Positions 19,997 through 28,703 of a DNA stretch of 54,161 nucleotides are shown here, piece after piece (positions within the stretch are counted from its first letter, which is position 1; each line of letters opens with the position of its first letter). The notes under the pieces were generated by a model that was not told where the DNA came from, searched no databases, and saw nothing but the letters and a program-made list of their open reading frames with translations. The stretch spans positions 1-54,161 of the forward strand of contig JALFWB010000015.1 of assembly GCA_022787425.1 (NCBI GenBank), given 5' to 3'. The position numbers and the translations under genes were made by a program. Source of the stretch: Akkermansia sp. Its GTDB lineage: Bacteria; Verrucomicrobiota; Verrucomicrobiia; Verrucomicrobiales; Akkermansiaceae.

Positions 19997-20638
19997 ATGG
20001 ACATAAATGAAGCAGAGGAGCCGGGGGTGTTCCCGGAGCTGAGTGAGAAGGTGTTGGGGCTGATGCGCCGGGTGCGTGATGCCCTGTTTACCCCGGATGC
20101 GGCACTGGCCAAGCGGCTGGGCGGGGAGTGCAGTGCGCTGGCCGCAGAGACGCGGAAGGCGGAGGCGGATTGCAATGCCGGGGTGCTGGTGGGCATCGCG
20201 ACGGAGGAGGAGCGCTTGGGTTGCGTGCGCCGCGCGCAGCAGTACAGCCGTTTGGGGCGCATCGTACACCAGTTGAGCGTGCTGGTGCAGAACCTGCAGG
20301 AGATCGCCAAGGATGTGCTGCCCGAGGAGTTGGAGGCCTTCCGCAGCATCTACCTGCTGGCCGAGGTGGAACTCTCCGACGCGGTGCTCTCCGTGCTGCG
20401 CGGGGATGAGAGCCTGGCGCACGGTGTGGTGCGCAAGGACGCGGAGCTGGATGAGATGTACGCCAAGGAGATGGAGCGCATTTTCCGCGCGGCCAGCGGT
20501 GCGATGTTCTACGAATTCCGCACCGGAATCGGCTTGCTGTTCATCCTGCGCGCCATCGAGCGCATCGGCGACCACGCGAAGCAGCTCGCCGTCCCTTCCT
20601 TCTACCTGTTGAACAATAACGAAACCAAACAATCATGA
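19997..20638 (+). CDS. PhoU-like / DUF47 phosphate transport accessory protein
   Basis: A 213-aa all-helical protein of the PhoU type, with IERIGDHAKQLA near the C-terminus standing for the PhoU metal-binding E-R-x-x-D motif. It should bind phosphate-transport or PhoR-type proteins and help set phosphate signalling. The ATG at 19997 is chosen because the protein proper begins there. It overlaps the phosphate permease by 4 bp (ATGA), giving translational coupling. The promoter is unclear; TTGAAA near 19917 with TAAACC 17 bp on is a weak candidate. Confidence 0.78.
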   Translation: MDINEAEEPGVFPELSEKVLGLMRRVRDALFTPDAALAKRLGGECSALAAETRKAEADCNAGVLVGIATEEERLGCVRRAQQYSRLGRIVHQLSVLVQNLQEIAKDVLPEELEAFRSIYLLAEVELSDAVLSVLRGDESLAHGVVRKDAELDEMYAKEMERIFRAASGAMFYEFRTGIGLLFILRAIERIGDHAKQLAVPSFYLLNNNETKQS

Positions 20639-22860
20639 GCATATTCTACACACTGATTCTGCTGCTCCTGCTGGCCCTCACCGTCTACGACCTGACCGTG
20701 GGCGTCTCCAATGATGCAGCGAACTTCCTCAACTCTGCCGTGGGCTGCCGAGCCGCCCGCCGCAGTGTGTTGGTGGCTGTGGCGGCGGTGGGCGTGGTGC
20801 TGGGTGCCTCGTTTTCCGCCGGCATGATGGAGGTAGCCCGCAGCGGCGTCTTCCTGCCGCACATGTACGGCTTCCACGACATCATGATCCTCTTCCTGGC
20901 CGTGATGCTGACGGACGTCATCCTGCTGGACCTCTTCAACACCTTCGGCATGCCCACCTCCACCACGGTATCCCTGGTGTTCGAGTTGCTGGGCGCGGGC
21001 ATCGCCGTGGCCCTCTTCAAGATCTACACCGGCGGCCCGGACGTCTGCCCGAACCTGGGGGAATACATCAACAGCGGCAATGCCCTGCGGATTATCTCCG
21101 GTATCTTCTCCTCCGTGATTGTGGCCTTCACCTGCGGCTGCGTGGTCATGTGGTTCAGCCGACTCCTCTTCAGCTTCCGCTACCAGCGCATGTACCGCTT
21201 CATCGGCCCGCTGTGGTCCGCCCTGGCCCTCACGGCCATCACTTACTTTGCCGTCTTCAAGGGTCTGAAGAGCAGCAGCTTGGTAGACAAAGCCACGCTG
21301 CACATGCTGCAGGATAACCTCGGCGCCCTGGTCTCCTGCGTCTTTGTGGGCTGGTTGTTGCTCTCCTGCCTGTTGCAGTACGTTCTGCGCGTCAGCACCC
21401 TCAAGTTTGCCGTGCTGGCCGGCACCTTTGCCCTGGCCCTGGCCTTTGCGGGCAACGACCTGGTGAACTTCATCGGCGCCTTCATGGCCGCCCACTCCGC
21501 CTATGAGGTAGCGAACGGCGTGGCCGCCCAAGGCGGTGACCTGAGCACCCTGACCATGGGCGCGCTGGAAGGACCCGTGCAGGCCAACGCCCTGTACCTC
21601 TTCACCGCCGGTGCCATCATGGTGCTGGCCCTGGCCTTCTCCAAGAAAGCCCGCACCGTGACGGATACCGAGGTGCAACTGGCCCGCAGCAAAGCCAGCG
21701 CCAAGGAGCGTTTCGGCTCCTGCGCCGCCGCCCGCGCCGCCGTGCGCTGCACCATGAACACCTGCCGCCTCGCCGAGCGCGTGCTGCCGGCCTGCGTGGT
21801 GAACTTCGTGAGCAAGCGCTTTGAGCCCCTGAGCGCGGAAGAACGCGATGACTCCGCCTTCGACCTAGTGCGCGGCTCCGTGAACCTCACCGTCGCGGCC
21901 CTGCTCATCTCGCTGGCCACCTCCCTCAAGCTGCCGCTCTCCACCACCTATGTGACCTTCATGGTCGGCATGGGCTCCTCCTTGGCCGACCGCGCCTGGG
22001 GCCGTGAATCCGCCGTGTACCGCATTACCGGCGTGTTCACCGTGATAGGCGGCTGGTTCATGACCGGCTTTGTAGCCTGCTTGGCCGCCTTCCTGGCAGC
22101 GAGCGCGATGATGTGGCTGGGCTACTGGGGCGTGGGACTGATGATCGCCGCCGCCGTGGGCATCCTCATTAAATCCGCCATCCTGCACCGCAACCGCAGC
22201 GTGCAGCAGGAGAAGGTGCTGAACTTGGAGGACCCCGAGACCATGCAGTACGTGGGCGAGCACGCCGCTGCCGATCTGGAGCAGATGATGGACATCTACC
22301 GCAACACCGTGGACGCCCTGCTGAAGGAAGACCGCGGCGCACTGAAAGCCCTCAAGAAGCAGGCCCGCCGCTTGGGCCGCGCTCAGGCCCTGACCCGCGA
22401 GACCGTGGTGCTGCCCACCCTCGGCCAGCTCCCGCCCTCACAGGCCCGCCACGGCCAGCTCCTACTGCGCATTTGCGAGGATGGTATCTCCATGCGTGAG
22501 AGCCTCATGAGCATCGTGAAGAGCAGCTTCAACCACATCGACAACAACCACGCCGGACTCACGCAGACCCAGGCGGAGGAGCTGATGGCCTTGGTGGCCA
22601 AGCTGGAACTCTTCTTCCCGGACCTGTGCCGCACCCTCAAGGCCCGTGACTTCAGCCACGAGCAGGAGATCATGAAGCAAGCCGACGACCTCGGCGAGGA
22701 ATTCGGCGCCTGCATCTACCGCCACCTGCTGCGCGAAGCCGAGGATGAGAGCGGCATCCGCACGAGCCTGCTCTACCTGAGCCTGCTGAACGAGACCCGC
22801 TCGCTGGTGCGCAAGGGCTTCTCGCTCATCAAGACGGAGCGCGGGCTGTTCACCGCCTAG
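20635..22860 (+). CDS. pit: PiT family inorganic phosphate transporter with C-terminal PhoU-like domain
   Basis: A 741-aa membrane permease. The two inverted PHO-4 signatures are seen as GVSNDAANFLNSAVG (residues 23-37) and FAGNDLVNFIGA (about 263-274), with about 11 membrane segments up to residue 525. The last 200 residues are soluble and helical with the look of a second PhoU-like domain. PiT proteins import phosphate coupled to protons or sodium. The gene is coupled by overlap to an upstream PhoU-like gene and followed by a strong terminator, then by a sensor kinase/regulator pair, forming a phosphate cluster. Confidence 0.9.
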   Translation: MSIFYTLILLLLLALTVYDLTVGVSNDAANFLNSAVGCRAARRSVLVAVAAVGVVLGASFSAGMMEVARSGVFLPHMYGFHDIMILFLAVMLTDVILLDLFNTFGMPTSTTVSLVFELLGAGIAVALFKIYTGGPDVCPNLGEYINSGNALRIISGIFSSVIVAFTCGCVVMWFSRLLFSFRYQRMYRFIGPLWSALALTAITYFAVFKGLKSSSLVDKATLHMLQDNLGALVSCVFVGWLLLSCLLQYVLRVSTLKFAVLAGTFALALAFAGNDLVNFIGAFMAAHSAYEVANGVAAQGGDLSTLTMGALEGPVQANALYLFTAGAIMVLALAFSKKARTVTDTEVQLARSKASAKERFGSCAAARAAVRCTMNTCRLAERVLPACVVNFVSKRFEPLSAEERDDSAFDLVRGSVNLTVAALLISLATSLKLPLSTTYVTFMVGMGSSLADRAWGRESAVYRITGVFTVIGGWFMTGFVACLAAFLAASAMMWLGYWGVGLMIAAAVGILIKSAILHRNRSVQQEKVLNLEDPETMQYVGEHAAADLEQMMDIYRNTVDALLKEDRGALKALKKQARRLGRAQALTRETVVLPTLGQLPPSQARHGQLLLRICEDGISMRESLMSIVKSSFNHIDNNHAGLTQTQAEELMALVAKLELFFPDLCRTLKARDFSHEQEIMKQADDLGEEFGACIYRHLLREAEDESGIRTSLLYLSLLNETRSLVRKGFSLIKTERGLFTA

Positions 22861-22873
22861 TGCCCTGCGGCAT

Positions 22874-22912
22874 CCGCCCCCCATACCCGTGCGAGGGCGG
22901 GGGGCGGGTTTT
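22874..22912 (+). terminator. Terminator of the phoU-pit operon
   Basis: CCGCCCCCC (22874-22882) pairs with GGGGGGCGG (22899-22907), followed by GTTTT. Confidence 0.85.
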
Positions 22913-22915
22913 CAG

Positions 22916-22944
22916 TTGCCAAACATCCCCCTTTGTGGTATGAT
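22916..22944 (+). promoter_or_regulatory. Sensor kinase promoter
   Basis: TTGCCA (22916-22921), 17-bp spacer, TATGAT (22939-22944), 15 nt to the ATG at 22960. It begins within 10 bp of the preceding terminator. Confidence 0.7.
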
Positions 22945-22959
22945 TTCCCCGGAATTCTT

Positions 22960-24138
22960 ATGGTGAGTTGGAATACATTGCTGGCCCTGTGCGTGCTGGC
23001 CTTCATCATCCCCTTCGTGCTCTTTGCCTGGCAATGCCGCAGCCTGACGCAGCGCGCCCACCGCGCGGAGACCGAGTCGCGCCACCTGCAACGCCTGCTG
23101 CACAGTACAGAGGAGCAGAGCTACAGCGACAAAGCACTTTTTCTGGAGGCATTGGGGGTGCCTTTCCTGCTGCTGCGTCCCTCCGGGCGTGTGGTGATGT
23201 CCAACAAATATGCACGCCGCCTGCTGAGCTTGGAAAACAACGACCAACTGCTGAAGAGCCTGCCGGAAGGCGACCTGCGCCGCGCCGTGGAGGGAGCCAT
23301 AGCCGGTGCGCCCGACTACGAAGACACCCTGCGGCTGGACATTAACGGCGAGGAACGCGTCTTTCGGGTAACAAGCACGCGTATCGAACGCCCCACGGAG
23401 CACATAGGTATGGTCTTCAACGACATGACCGAAGAGGAGCGCACCCAGACCATACGCCGCGACTTTGTAGCCAACGCCTCCCACGAGCTGCGCACCCCCC
23501 TTACTATTATCAAAGGCTACATCGAGACCCTGCTGGAAGACCCCGACACCGCCGAGAACGAGGCCCTGCGTACACGCTCCCTCCGAATCATGAAAAAACA
23601 TGCCGACCGAATCGTGCGCCTGGTGGAGGACATGCTGACCGTGTATCGTCTGGAGAACAAAGAAGGCCCCCGCCTGACGATGGAAGAATTTGACCTGGGC
23701 GAGGTGATAGACGACACACGCCTGCGCCTGGAAAGCATGATACGCGAACGCGGTGCCGTGCTGGATATCTCCCTGCAGCCGCAGCCCTTCCTGATGACGG
23801 GTGACAAGTTTTACTGGTCGCAGATCATCTTTAACCTGCTGGAAAATGCCCTCAAGAACAACCCGCAACCCGGCCTGCTGGTATGCGTGCAGGCACAGCG
23901 GGATGAGCAGGGCACGCCGTGCATCCGTGTATCTGATAACGGAGTGGGTATCCCCGCAGCATCGCTTCCCTTTATATTCAATCGCTTTTACCGCGCCGCC
24001 GGCGGGAGCGGTGTACGCGGCACGGGCTTGGGCCTAGCCATTGTGCGCCACGCTGTAGAAGCCCACGGACTCCGTATATCCGCCGCATCCGTACCCGGAC
24101 GCTGCACCACTTTTACCATCGCATCACCCGAACACTGA
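22960..24138 (+). CDS. phoR: Sensor histidine kinase, PhoR-like
   Basis: A 392-aa kinase with one N-terminal membrane helix (about 5-25), a PAS-like region (60-155), the dimerisation/phosphoacceptor motif NASHELRTPLTIIKGY with His175, and a complete ATPase domain. The latter shows NLLENALKNNP (N box), VSDNGVGIP (G1), FIFNRFYR (F box) and GTGLGLAI (G2). The short membrane part without a large periplasmic sensor fits PhoR. It sits between the phosphate permease and a PhoB-like regulator (3 bp gap), which supports a phosphate-starvation role. The start follows the promoter at 22916-22944. Confidence 0.88.
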   Translation: MVSWNTLLALCVLAFIIPFVLFAWQCRSLTQRAHRAETESRHLQRLLHSTEEQSYSDKALFLEALGVPFLLLRPSGRVVMSNKYARRLLSLENNDQLLKSLPEGDLRRAVEGAIAGAPDYEDTLRLDINGEERVFRVTSTRIERPTEHIGMVFNDMTEEERTQTIRRDFVANASHELRTPLTIIKGYIETLLEDPDTAENEALRTRSLRIMKKHADRIVRLVEDMLTVYRLENKEGPRLTMEEFDLGEVIDDTRLRLESMIRERGAVLDISLQPQPFLMTGDKFYWSQIIFNLLENALKNNPQPGLLVCVQAQRDEQGTPCIRVSDNGVGIPAASLPFIFNRFYRAAGGSGVRGTGLGLAIVRHAVEAHGLRISAASVPGRCTTFTIASPEH

Positions 24139-24141
24139 GTT

Positions 24142-24831
24142 ATGCATATCCTGATAGTTGAAGACGACGAAGACATTGCCGATTTGGTCTCCTTTAAGCT
24201 GGAGAAACAAGGCTGGCAGACCACGCAAGTGCACCGAGGCGACGAAGCCCCGGAACGCATCGCGGCCCTGCTGCCGGACATGGTTATTCTGGACATCATG
24301 CTGCCCGGGCTCGATGGCATCGAGATCTACCGCCGCATGCGCGACAACCCCGCCACTTCCGGCATACCCGCCCTCTTCCTGACTGCTCGCGCGCAGCTGG
24401 AAGACCGCCTGCGCGGCCTGGAGCTGGGTGCGGACGATTACATCACCAAGCCCTTCAGCACCAAGGAGCTCGTCCTGCGCATCCGCAATATCTTCGCGCG
24501 TCAGAATACCCGTGCCTCTCAGCTTCTGTTACGCAGCACTCCCATCGTGCTGGACAAAAACACCCTGGCCGCCACCTTGGACGGCGAGCCCTTGGAGCTG
24601 ACCGCCACCGAATTCCGCCTGCTGGCCTGCCTGTTGGAGCGCGAGGGGCAGGTGCAGAACCGCTACGACCTGCAGCACGAAATCTTCGGGTACGCCGACA
24701 CCACGCAATCCCGCGCGCTGGATACACACATCAAACGCCTGCGCAAGAAACTGGGTGCCTACGCCGGCCGCATTGCCACGGAACGCGGCGTGGGCTATGT
24801 GTACCGCGCCACCCCTGCTGAAGAGGTATAA
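24142..24831 (+). CDS. phoB: OmpR/PhoB family response regulator
   Basis: A 229-aa two-domain regulator. The receiver has the acidic pair EDDED (7-11), phospho-acceptor Asp51 in VILDIMLPG, and Lys103 in TKPF. The C-terminal winged helix includes ELTATEFRLLACLLERE and DTHIKRLRKKLG, the DNA-recognition helix of OmpR-type regulators, ending with GVGYVYR. It starts 3 bp after the kinase stop, so it is its cognate partner. A bidirectional terminator follows at 24838. Confidence 0.93.
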   Translation: MHILIVEDDEDIADLVSFKLEKQGWQTTQVHRGDEAPERIAALLPDMVILDIMLPGLDGIEIYRRMRDNPATSGIPALFLTARAQLEDRLRGLELGADDYITKPFSTKELVLRIRNIFARQNTRASQLLLRSTPIVLDKNTLAATLDGEPLELTATEFRLLACLLEREGQVQNRYDLQHEIFGYADTTQSRALDTHIKRLRKKLGAYAGRIATERGVGYVYRATPAEEV

Positions 24832-24837
24832 AACCAT

Positions 24838-24870
24838 CCGCCCCTGCCGAGCGAGAGCCGACAGGGGCGG
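24838..24870. terminator. Bidirectional terminator between phoB and rng
   Basis: CCGCCCCTG (24838-24846) pairs with CAGGGGCGG (24862-24870), between convergent genes. Confidence 0.8.
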
Positions 24871-24896
24871 AGCTGTATACAGGGGGAAGGGGGGTG

Positions 24897-26489
24897 TTAC
24901 ATGTTCATCTGGTACAGCGTCTTGTTAGTGGCCGGATCCAAGATGGCGAAGGCCTCCCGGTGGATGGAAGGATCACTGCGGAAGATGAGGCGGCCCGCGC
25001 ACTGGCGCTCCAGCTCCATGAGCAGCTTGGCATCCTCATTCTTGAAACGTGAGAGCACATCGCTGTTGACCACCACGACCATATCGCCCACGGAGTCGCG
25101 GTAGCGCATGATGGTGGCCTTCAACTGACGCTGAATCTCCACGCTCATGGTCATCACACTCTTCACGCGTCCGCGCCCGTGGCAGTACGGGCAGTGGTCG
25201 TTCACATAATCCAGCAGAGACTCATTGATGCGCTGACGCGTCATCTCCATCAGGCCGATGGGGGTAATCTGCATCACCTGGGTCTTCGCCTTATCGCGCT
25301 TGAGGGCCTCCTTCATGGTCTTGTAGACCGCCAACTGGTCCTTGCGGTGGCGCATATCAATGAAGTCCACCACCACCAAGCCGCCGATGTTACGCAGGCG
25401 CAGCTGGCGCGCAATCTCGCGGGCGGATTCCAAGTTTGTCTCCAGAATCGTTTTGTCCAGATCCTTGTTACCCTTGTTGCGACCCGTGTTAATATCGATG
25501 GCGATGAGAGCCTCCGTCTCATCGATAACGAGGTAGCCGCCGCAGGGCAGCAACACCTGACGCTGGAACGCCGCCGTGATCTGCTTCTCGATGCCGAGCT
25601 CCTCGAAAATCGGCTGGCGGCAGGGCAGGTACTGAATGTGCCGCTTGGCACGGCGGGAAATCTTACCGGCGATCTCCTGCATGCGCTCCGTCACCTCCTG
25701 GCTGTCGCAGACGATGTTATCCACATTGTCCGTCAGGAAATCACGCGCCGTGCGCTCGATGAGATCGGGCTCCCGGTAGACGCAGAGCGGTGCCGGCTTG
25801 GAGTTGAACTTCTCCTCCACCTCGCGCCACTGCTCCAGCAGCATGGCGAGGTCCCGCACAAAGTGGCGGAAACGCTGCCCCTGCGCCACCGTACGCATGA
25901 TGATACCCATGCCCTCCGGCACATTCAGCTTCTGCACGATCTGGCGCAGACGCTGCCGCTCCTTCGGATCATCAATCTTGCGGGAGATACCGAACTGGTC
26001 CGTGAAAGGCATCAGCACGATGTAGCGACCGGCCAAGGAAATGTTGGTCGTAACACGCGGTCCCTTGCTGCTGATGGGGCCCTTGGTCACCTGCACCATG
26101 ATATCCGAGCCGATGGGGTAGATGTCCGGAATGTCCTTGCTGGTAATCTTCTTCTGCTGCTTGCGCGGCCGCCCCTCGCGCTGAATTTCTTCCAAGGAAG
26201 AATCGAGTGCCAAGGGTAGGGCATCCCAGAAGTGCAGGAAGGCATTTTTCTCATAACCGATATCAACGAACATGGCCTTGAGGCCCTGCTCGATGTTCTT
26301 GACCCGGCCCTTGAAAATGCCGCCGACGATGTTATCCTCACCTTCGCGCTCGATGCTGTACTCCTCCAACACGCCGTCCTCCAGCAGGGCGGCGCGCCGT
26401 TCCAGTTTCTCGGCGTTGATGACGATAGTGGTTCCCTCCTTCGGGTTGCACTGGCCGAACCCGAAGAGGCGTTTGACAGAGTTAATCAT
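24897..26489 (-). CDS. rng: Ribonuclease E/G
   Basis: A 530-aa endoribonuclease for rRNA maturation and mRNA decay. An S1-like domain starts with GGIFKGRVKNIEQGLKAMFVDIGYEKNAFLHF. Catalytic-domain hallmarks follow: LIDETEALIAIDINTGRNKG, NIGGLVVVDFIDM and the zinc-link CPYCHGRGRVK. There is no long C-terminal scaffold, so it is the short RNase G type. The ATG giving MINSVKRLFGFG is preferred over an upstream TTG six codons earlier. It is downstream of mreB on the same strand, with an mreB terminator between. Confidence 0.92.
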   Translation of the reverse strand: MINSVKRLFGFGQCNPKEGTTIVINAEKLERRAALLEDGVLEEYSIEREGEDNIVGGIFKGRVKNIEQGLKAMFVDIGYEKNAFLHFWDALPLALDSSLEEIQREGRPRKQQKKITSKDIPDIYPIGSDIMVQVTKGPISSKGPRVTTNISLAGRYIVLMPFTDQFGISRKIDDPKERQRLRQIVQKLNVPEGMGIIMRTVAQGQRFRHFVRDLAMLLEQWREVEEKFNSKPAPLCVYREPDLIERTARDFLTDNVDNIVCDSQEVTERMQEIAGKISRRAKRHIQYLPCRQPIFEELGIEKQITAAFQRQVLLPCGGYLVIDETEALIAIDINTGRNKGNKDLDKTILETNLESAREIARQLRLRNIGGLVVVDFIDMRHRKDQLAVYKTMKEALKRDKAKTQVMQITPIGLMEMTRQRINESLLDYVNDHCPYCHGRGRVKSVMTMSVEIQRQLKATIMRYRDSVGDMVVVVNSDVLSRFKNEDAKLLMELERQCAGRLIFRSDPSIHREAFAILDPATNKTLYQMNM

Positions 26490-26555
26490 TTTGGATATAA
26501 ATGACAAAGTTGTATTTCTTTGTTGAAAAGTTGATAGAAAATCTGTATGCGGCTA

Positions 26556-26581
26556 AGCCCCCTGCAACGGGGCGGGGGGCT
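26556..26581 (-). terminator. mreB terminator
   Basis: AGCCCCC (26556-26562) pairs with GGGGGCT (26575-26581), a few bases after the mreB stop at 26588. Confidence 0.65.
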
Positions 26582-26587
26582 CAGTGT

Positions 26588-27604
26588 TCAGTCATCGAAG
26601 ACGTTGTCATTCTCCTGCAGGTAGCGTCCGGTACCTTCAGCAACGGCGCTCAGGGGATCATCTGCGATGGTGATAGGAAGCCCCGTTTGCTCATGCAGCA
26701 GATCGGCTATGCCGCGCAGCAGGGCTCCACCGCCGGCCACCATGATGCCGACGTCATATAAATCACTGGCGAGCTCCGGCGGGCAGTGATCGAGCGTTTG
26801 CCGAACGGCGTTGACGATGATGTCCAGCTTGAGCTGCAAAGCCTCGCGGATCTCCTCCGAGCGCACCACGACCGTCTTGGGGAGACCCGTGCCGCGATCC
26901 CGGCCCTTCACCTCCATCTGCAGCTCCTGCTGCAGGGGGTGCGCCGAGCCGATGCGAATCTTGATTTCCTCCGCTGTACGGGGGCCGATCAAGAGGTTGT
27001 GCGTGGAAAGCATGTGGTGGACAATCGTGTCGTCCAGCGCATCGCCGCCGCAGTTCTCCGACTTGCTGTAGACAATGCCGTCGAGGGCCACGATAGCAAC
27101 CTCCGTAGTACCGCCGCCGATGTCAACGATCATGTTACCGACGGGCTCCGTGACACGCAGACCGCAGCCGATGGCAGCGGCCATGGGCTCATCGATCAAC
27201 TGAACACGCACGGCACCTGCCTCGTAGGCGGAGTCCTCAATGGCTCGGCGTTCCACCTCGGTGATGCCGGAAGGGTGGGCGATGAGCACACGCGGTCCGC
27301 GAATGCTGCGGCGCTGGCAAGCCTTCTTGATGAAGTGACGCATCATGATCTGTGCCACTTCAAAGTCGGCAATCACGCCCTCCTTGAGGGGGCGAATGGC
27401 CACCATGCTGCCCGGCGTGCGGCCCAGCATGCGCTTGGCGTCCTCACCCACTGCCTTCACCTTGTCGCCCTTCATGGCAACAACGGAAGGCTCACGAAGC
27501 ACAATCCCTTGGTCCTTGATGTATACCAAGGTATTGGCCGTGCCGAGGTCAATTCCTATGTCATAGGAAAAGAGCCCGGCAAGTTTCTTAAAAAAGTGTT
27601 TCAT
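26588..27604 (-). CDS. mreB: Rod-shape determining protein MreB
   Basis: A 338-aa bacterial actin that polymerises under the inner membrane and guides cell-wall elongation. Actin-fold motifs are the phosphate loop YDIGIDLGTANTLVYIKDQG near the start, the connecting region IDEPMAAAIGCGL, the second phosphate motif MIVDIGGGTTEVAIVAL, and the adenosine motif GIMVAGGGALLRG. Length is normal. The ATG at 27604 (MKHFFKK) is chosen; the frame upstream lies in the long leader. No mreC or mreD follows, which is unusual since they often cluster. Confidence 0.95.
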   Translation of the reverse strand: MKHFFKKLAGLFSYDIGIDLGTANTLVYIKDQGIVLREPSVVAMKGDKVKAVGEDAKRMLGRTPGSMVAIRPLKEGVIADFEVAQIMMRHFIKKACQRRSIRGPRVLIAHPSGITEVERRAIEDSAYEAGAVRVQLIDEPMAAAIGCGLRVTEPVGNMIVDIGGGTTEVAIVALDGIVYSKSENCGGDALDDTIVHHMLSTHNLLIGPRTAEEIKIRIGSAHPLQQELQMEVKGRDRGTGLPKTVVVRSEEIREALQLKLDIIVNAVRQTLDHCPPELASDLYDVGIMVAGGGALLRGIADLLHEQTGLPITIADDPLSAVAEGTGRYLQENDNVFDD

Positions 27605-27748
27605 TACGAAAGGTTTATGATGATGTTTTGAAGCGGAGACGGCACCGATTATCGAGGCTTTCCTTTTCACGGGATGAAGCCCCACCGATAGTGGCGCGGT
27701 CTCTGCGGCATGGTGGTAAGCGGGTCATAAGCATACCGCCACGCGCGT

Positions 27749-27777
27749 ATTGTAAAAAGCCGCTGCTCACTTGTCAA
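27749..27777 (-). promoter_or_regulatory. mreB promoter
   Basis: Perfect TTGACA (27772-27777), 17-bp spacer, TACAAT (27749-27754). It leaves a leader of about 140 nt, long for this window. Confidence 0.8.
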
Positions 27778-27825
27778 GCGCATAATGCGCCTGCATGGCA
27801 ACAAAGTGTGAGAAAAATCGGCGGA

Positions 27826-28701
27826 CTAGATCTGCCAAATCCCCCCGTTGACCAAGGCCGCGTGCAGGGAATCCCGCACCTGCCGAGGGGAGAGACCGGC
27901 GGCACGCAGGGAGGCCAAGGAGCGGGCGCCATCGCGTTTAGCGAGGCGCTTGCCGTTGTTATCGCGCAGCAGTTCATGGTGGCAATAGAGGGGCACGGGC
28001 AGACCGAGCACCCCCTGCAGGGCACGGTGGATGTGTGTGGCCTCGAAGAGGTCCTCCCCGCGTGTCACCAGCGTGATGCTTTGGGCAGCATCGTCCACAA
28101 CCACGCAGAGGTGGTAGCTGGCGGGGAACTCCTTGCGCGCGAGAACGGGGTCGCCGAAGGCGGTGGGCACGCAACACTGCGGACCGCGCCGCAGATCCTC
28201 CCAAGTCGGGCAGCCGATGAGGTCCTGCACGCGCTGCATGTTGAGACGCCAGCTGTGCGCCTCCCCCCGCGCGATGCGCTCTGAGGCCTCCGCCGGGGAG
28301 AGGTCGCGGCAGGTGCCGGTGTATTGGTAGCCCAAGGTGGCGTGTGGGGCCCGACCTGCTTCCTCCGCCTGAGTGCGTATCTCCCCGCGTCGGCAAAAGC
28401 AGGGGTAGAGCAGCCCGCGCCGCCGTAGCTCCTCCAACACGCGGGCGTAGATGCCGAAACGCCGACTCTGTACCATCACCTCGCCGTCAAAATGCAGACC
28501 CAGCCAAGCCAGGTCCTCCTCCATCAACCGGAGCCACTGCGGATCCTGCGCCCGTGGATCGATGTCCTCGATGCGCAGCAGACATCGGCCGCCGTGCTCA
28601 TCTGCCATACGACGCGCCTGTTCCGCCGCCAGCAAGTGCCCGACATGCATCGGGCCACTCGGCGACGGAGCGAAACGGGTGATAACCGGTGGTGTAAGCA
28701 A
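27826..28701 (-). CDS. gluQ: Glutamyl-Q tRNA(Asp) synthetase
   Basis: A 291-aa truncated GluRS paralogue that attaches glutamate to queuosine in tRNA(Asp). The HIGH-type signature is PSPSGPMHVGHLLAA, a four-Cys zinc site is partly visible (CFCRRGE), and KMSKS is replaced by KRLAKRDGA as in this family. It lacks the anticodon-binding half of GluRS, as expected. The start is a TTG 2 nt after the stop of the preceding gene; no in-frame ATG or GTG precedes the catalytic motif. It is last in the ABC/exported-protein operon, an odd partner. Confidence 0.9.
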   Translation of the reverse strand: MLTPPVITRFAPSPSGPMHVGHLLAAEQARRMADEHGGRCLLRIEDIDPRAQDPQWLRLMEEDLAWLGLHFDGEVMVQSRRFGIYARVLEELRRRGLLYPCFCRRGEIRTQAEEAGRAPHATLGYQYTGTCRDLSPAEASERIARGEAHSWRLNMQRVQDLIGCPTWEDLRRGPQCCVPTAFGDPVLARKEFPASYHLCVVVDDAAQSITLVTRGEDLFEATHIHRALQGVLGLPVPLYCHHELLRDNNGKRLAKRDGARSLASLRAAGLSPRQVRDSLHAALVNGGIWQI

Positions 28702-28703
28702 GA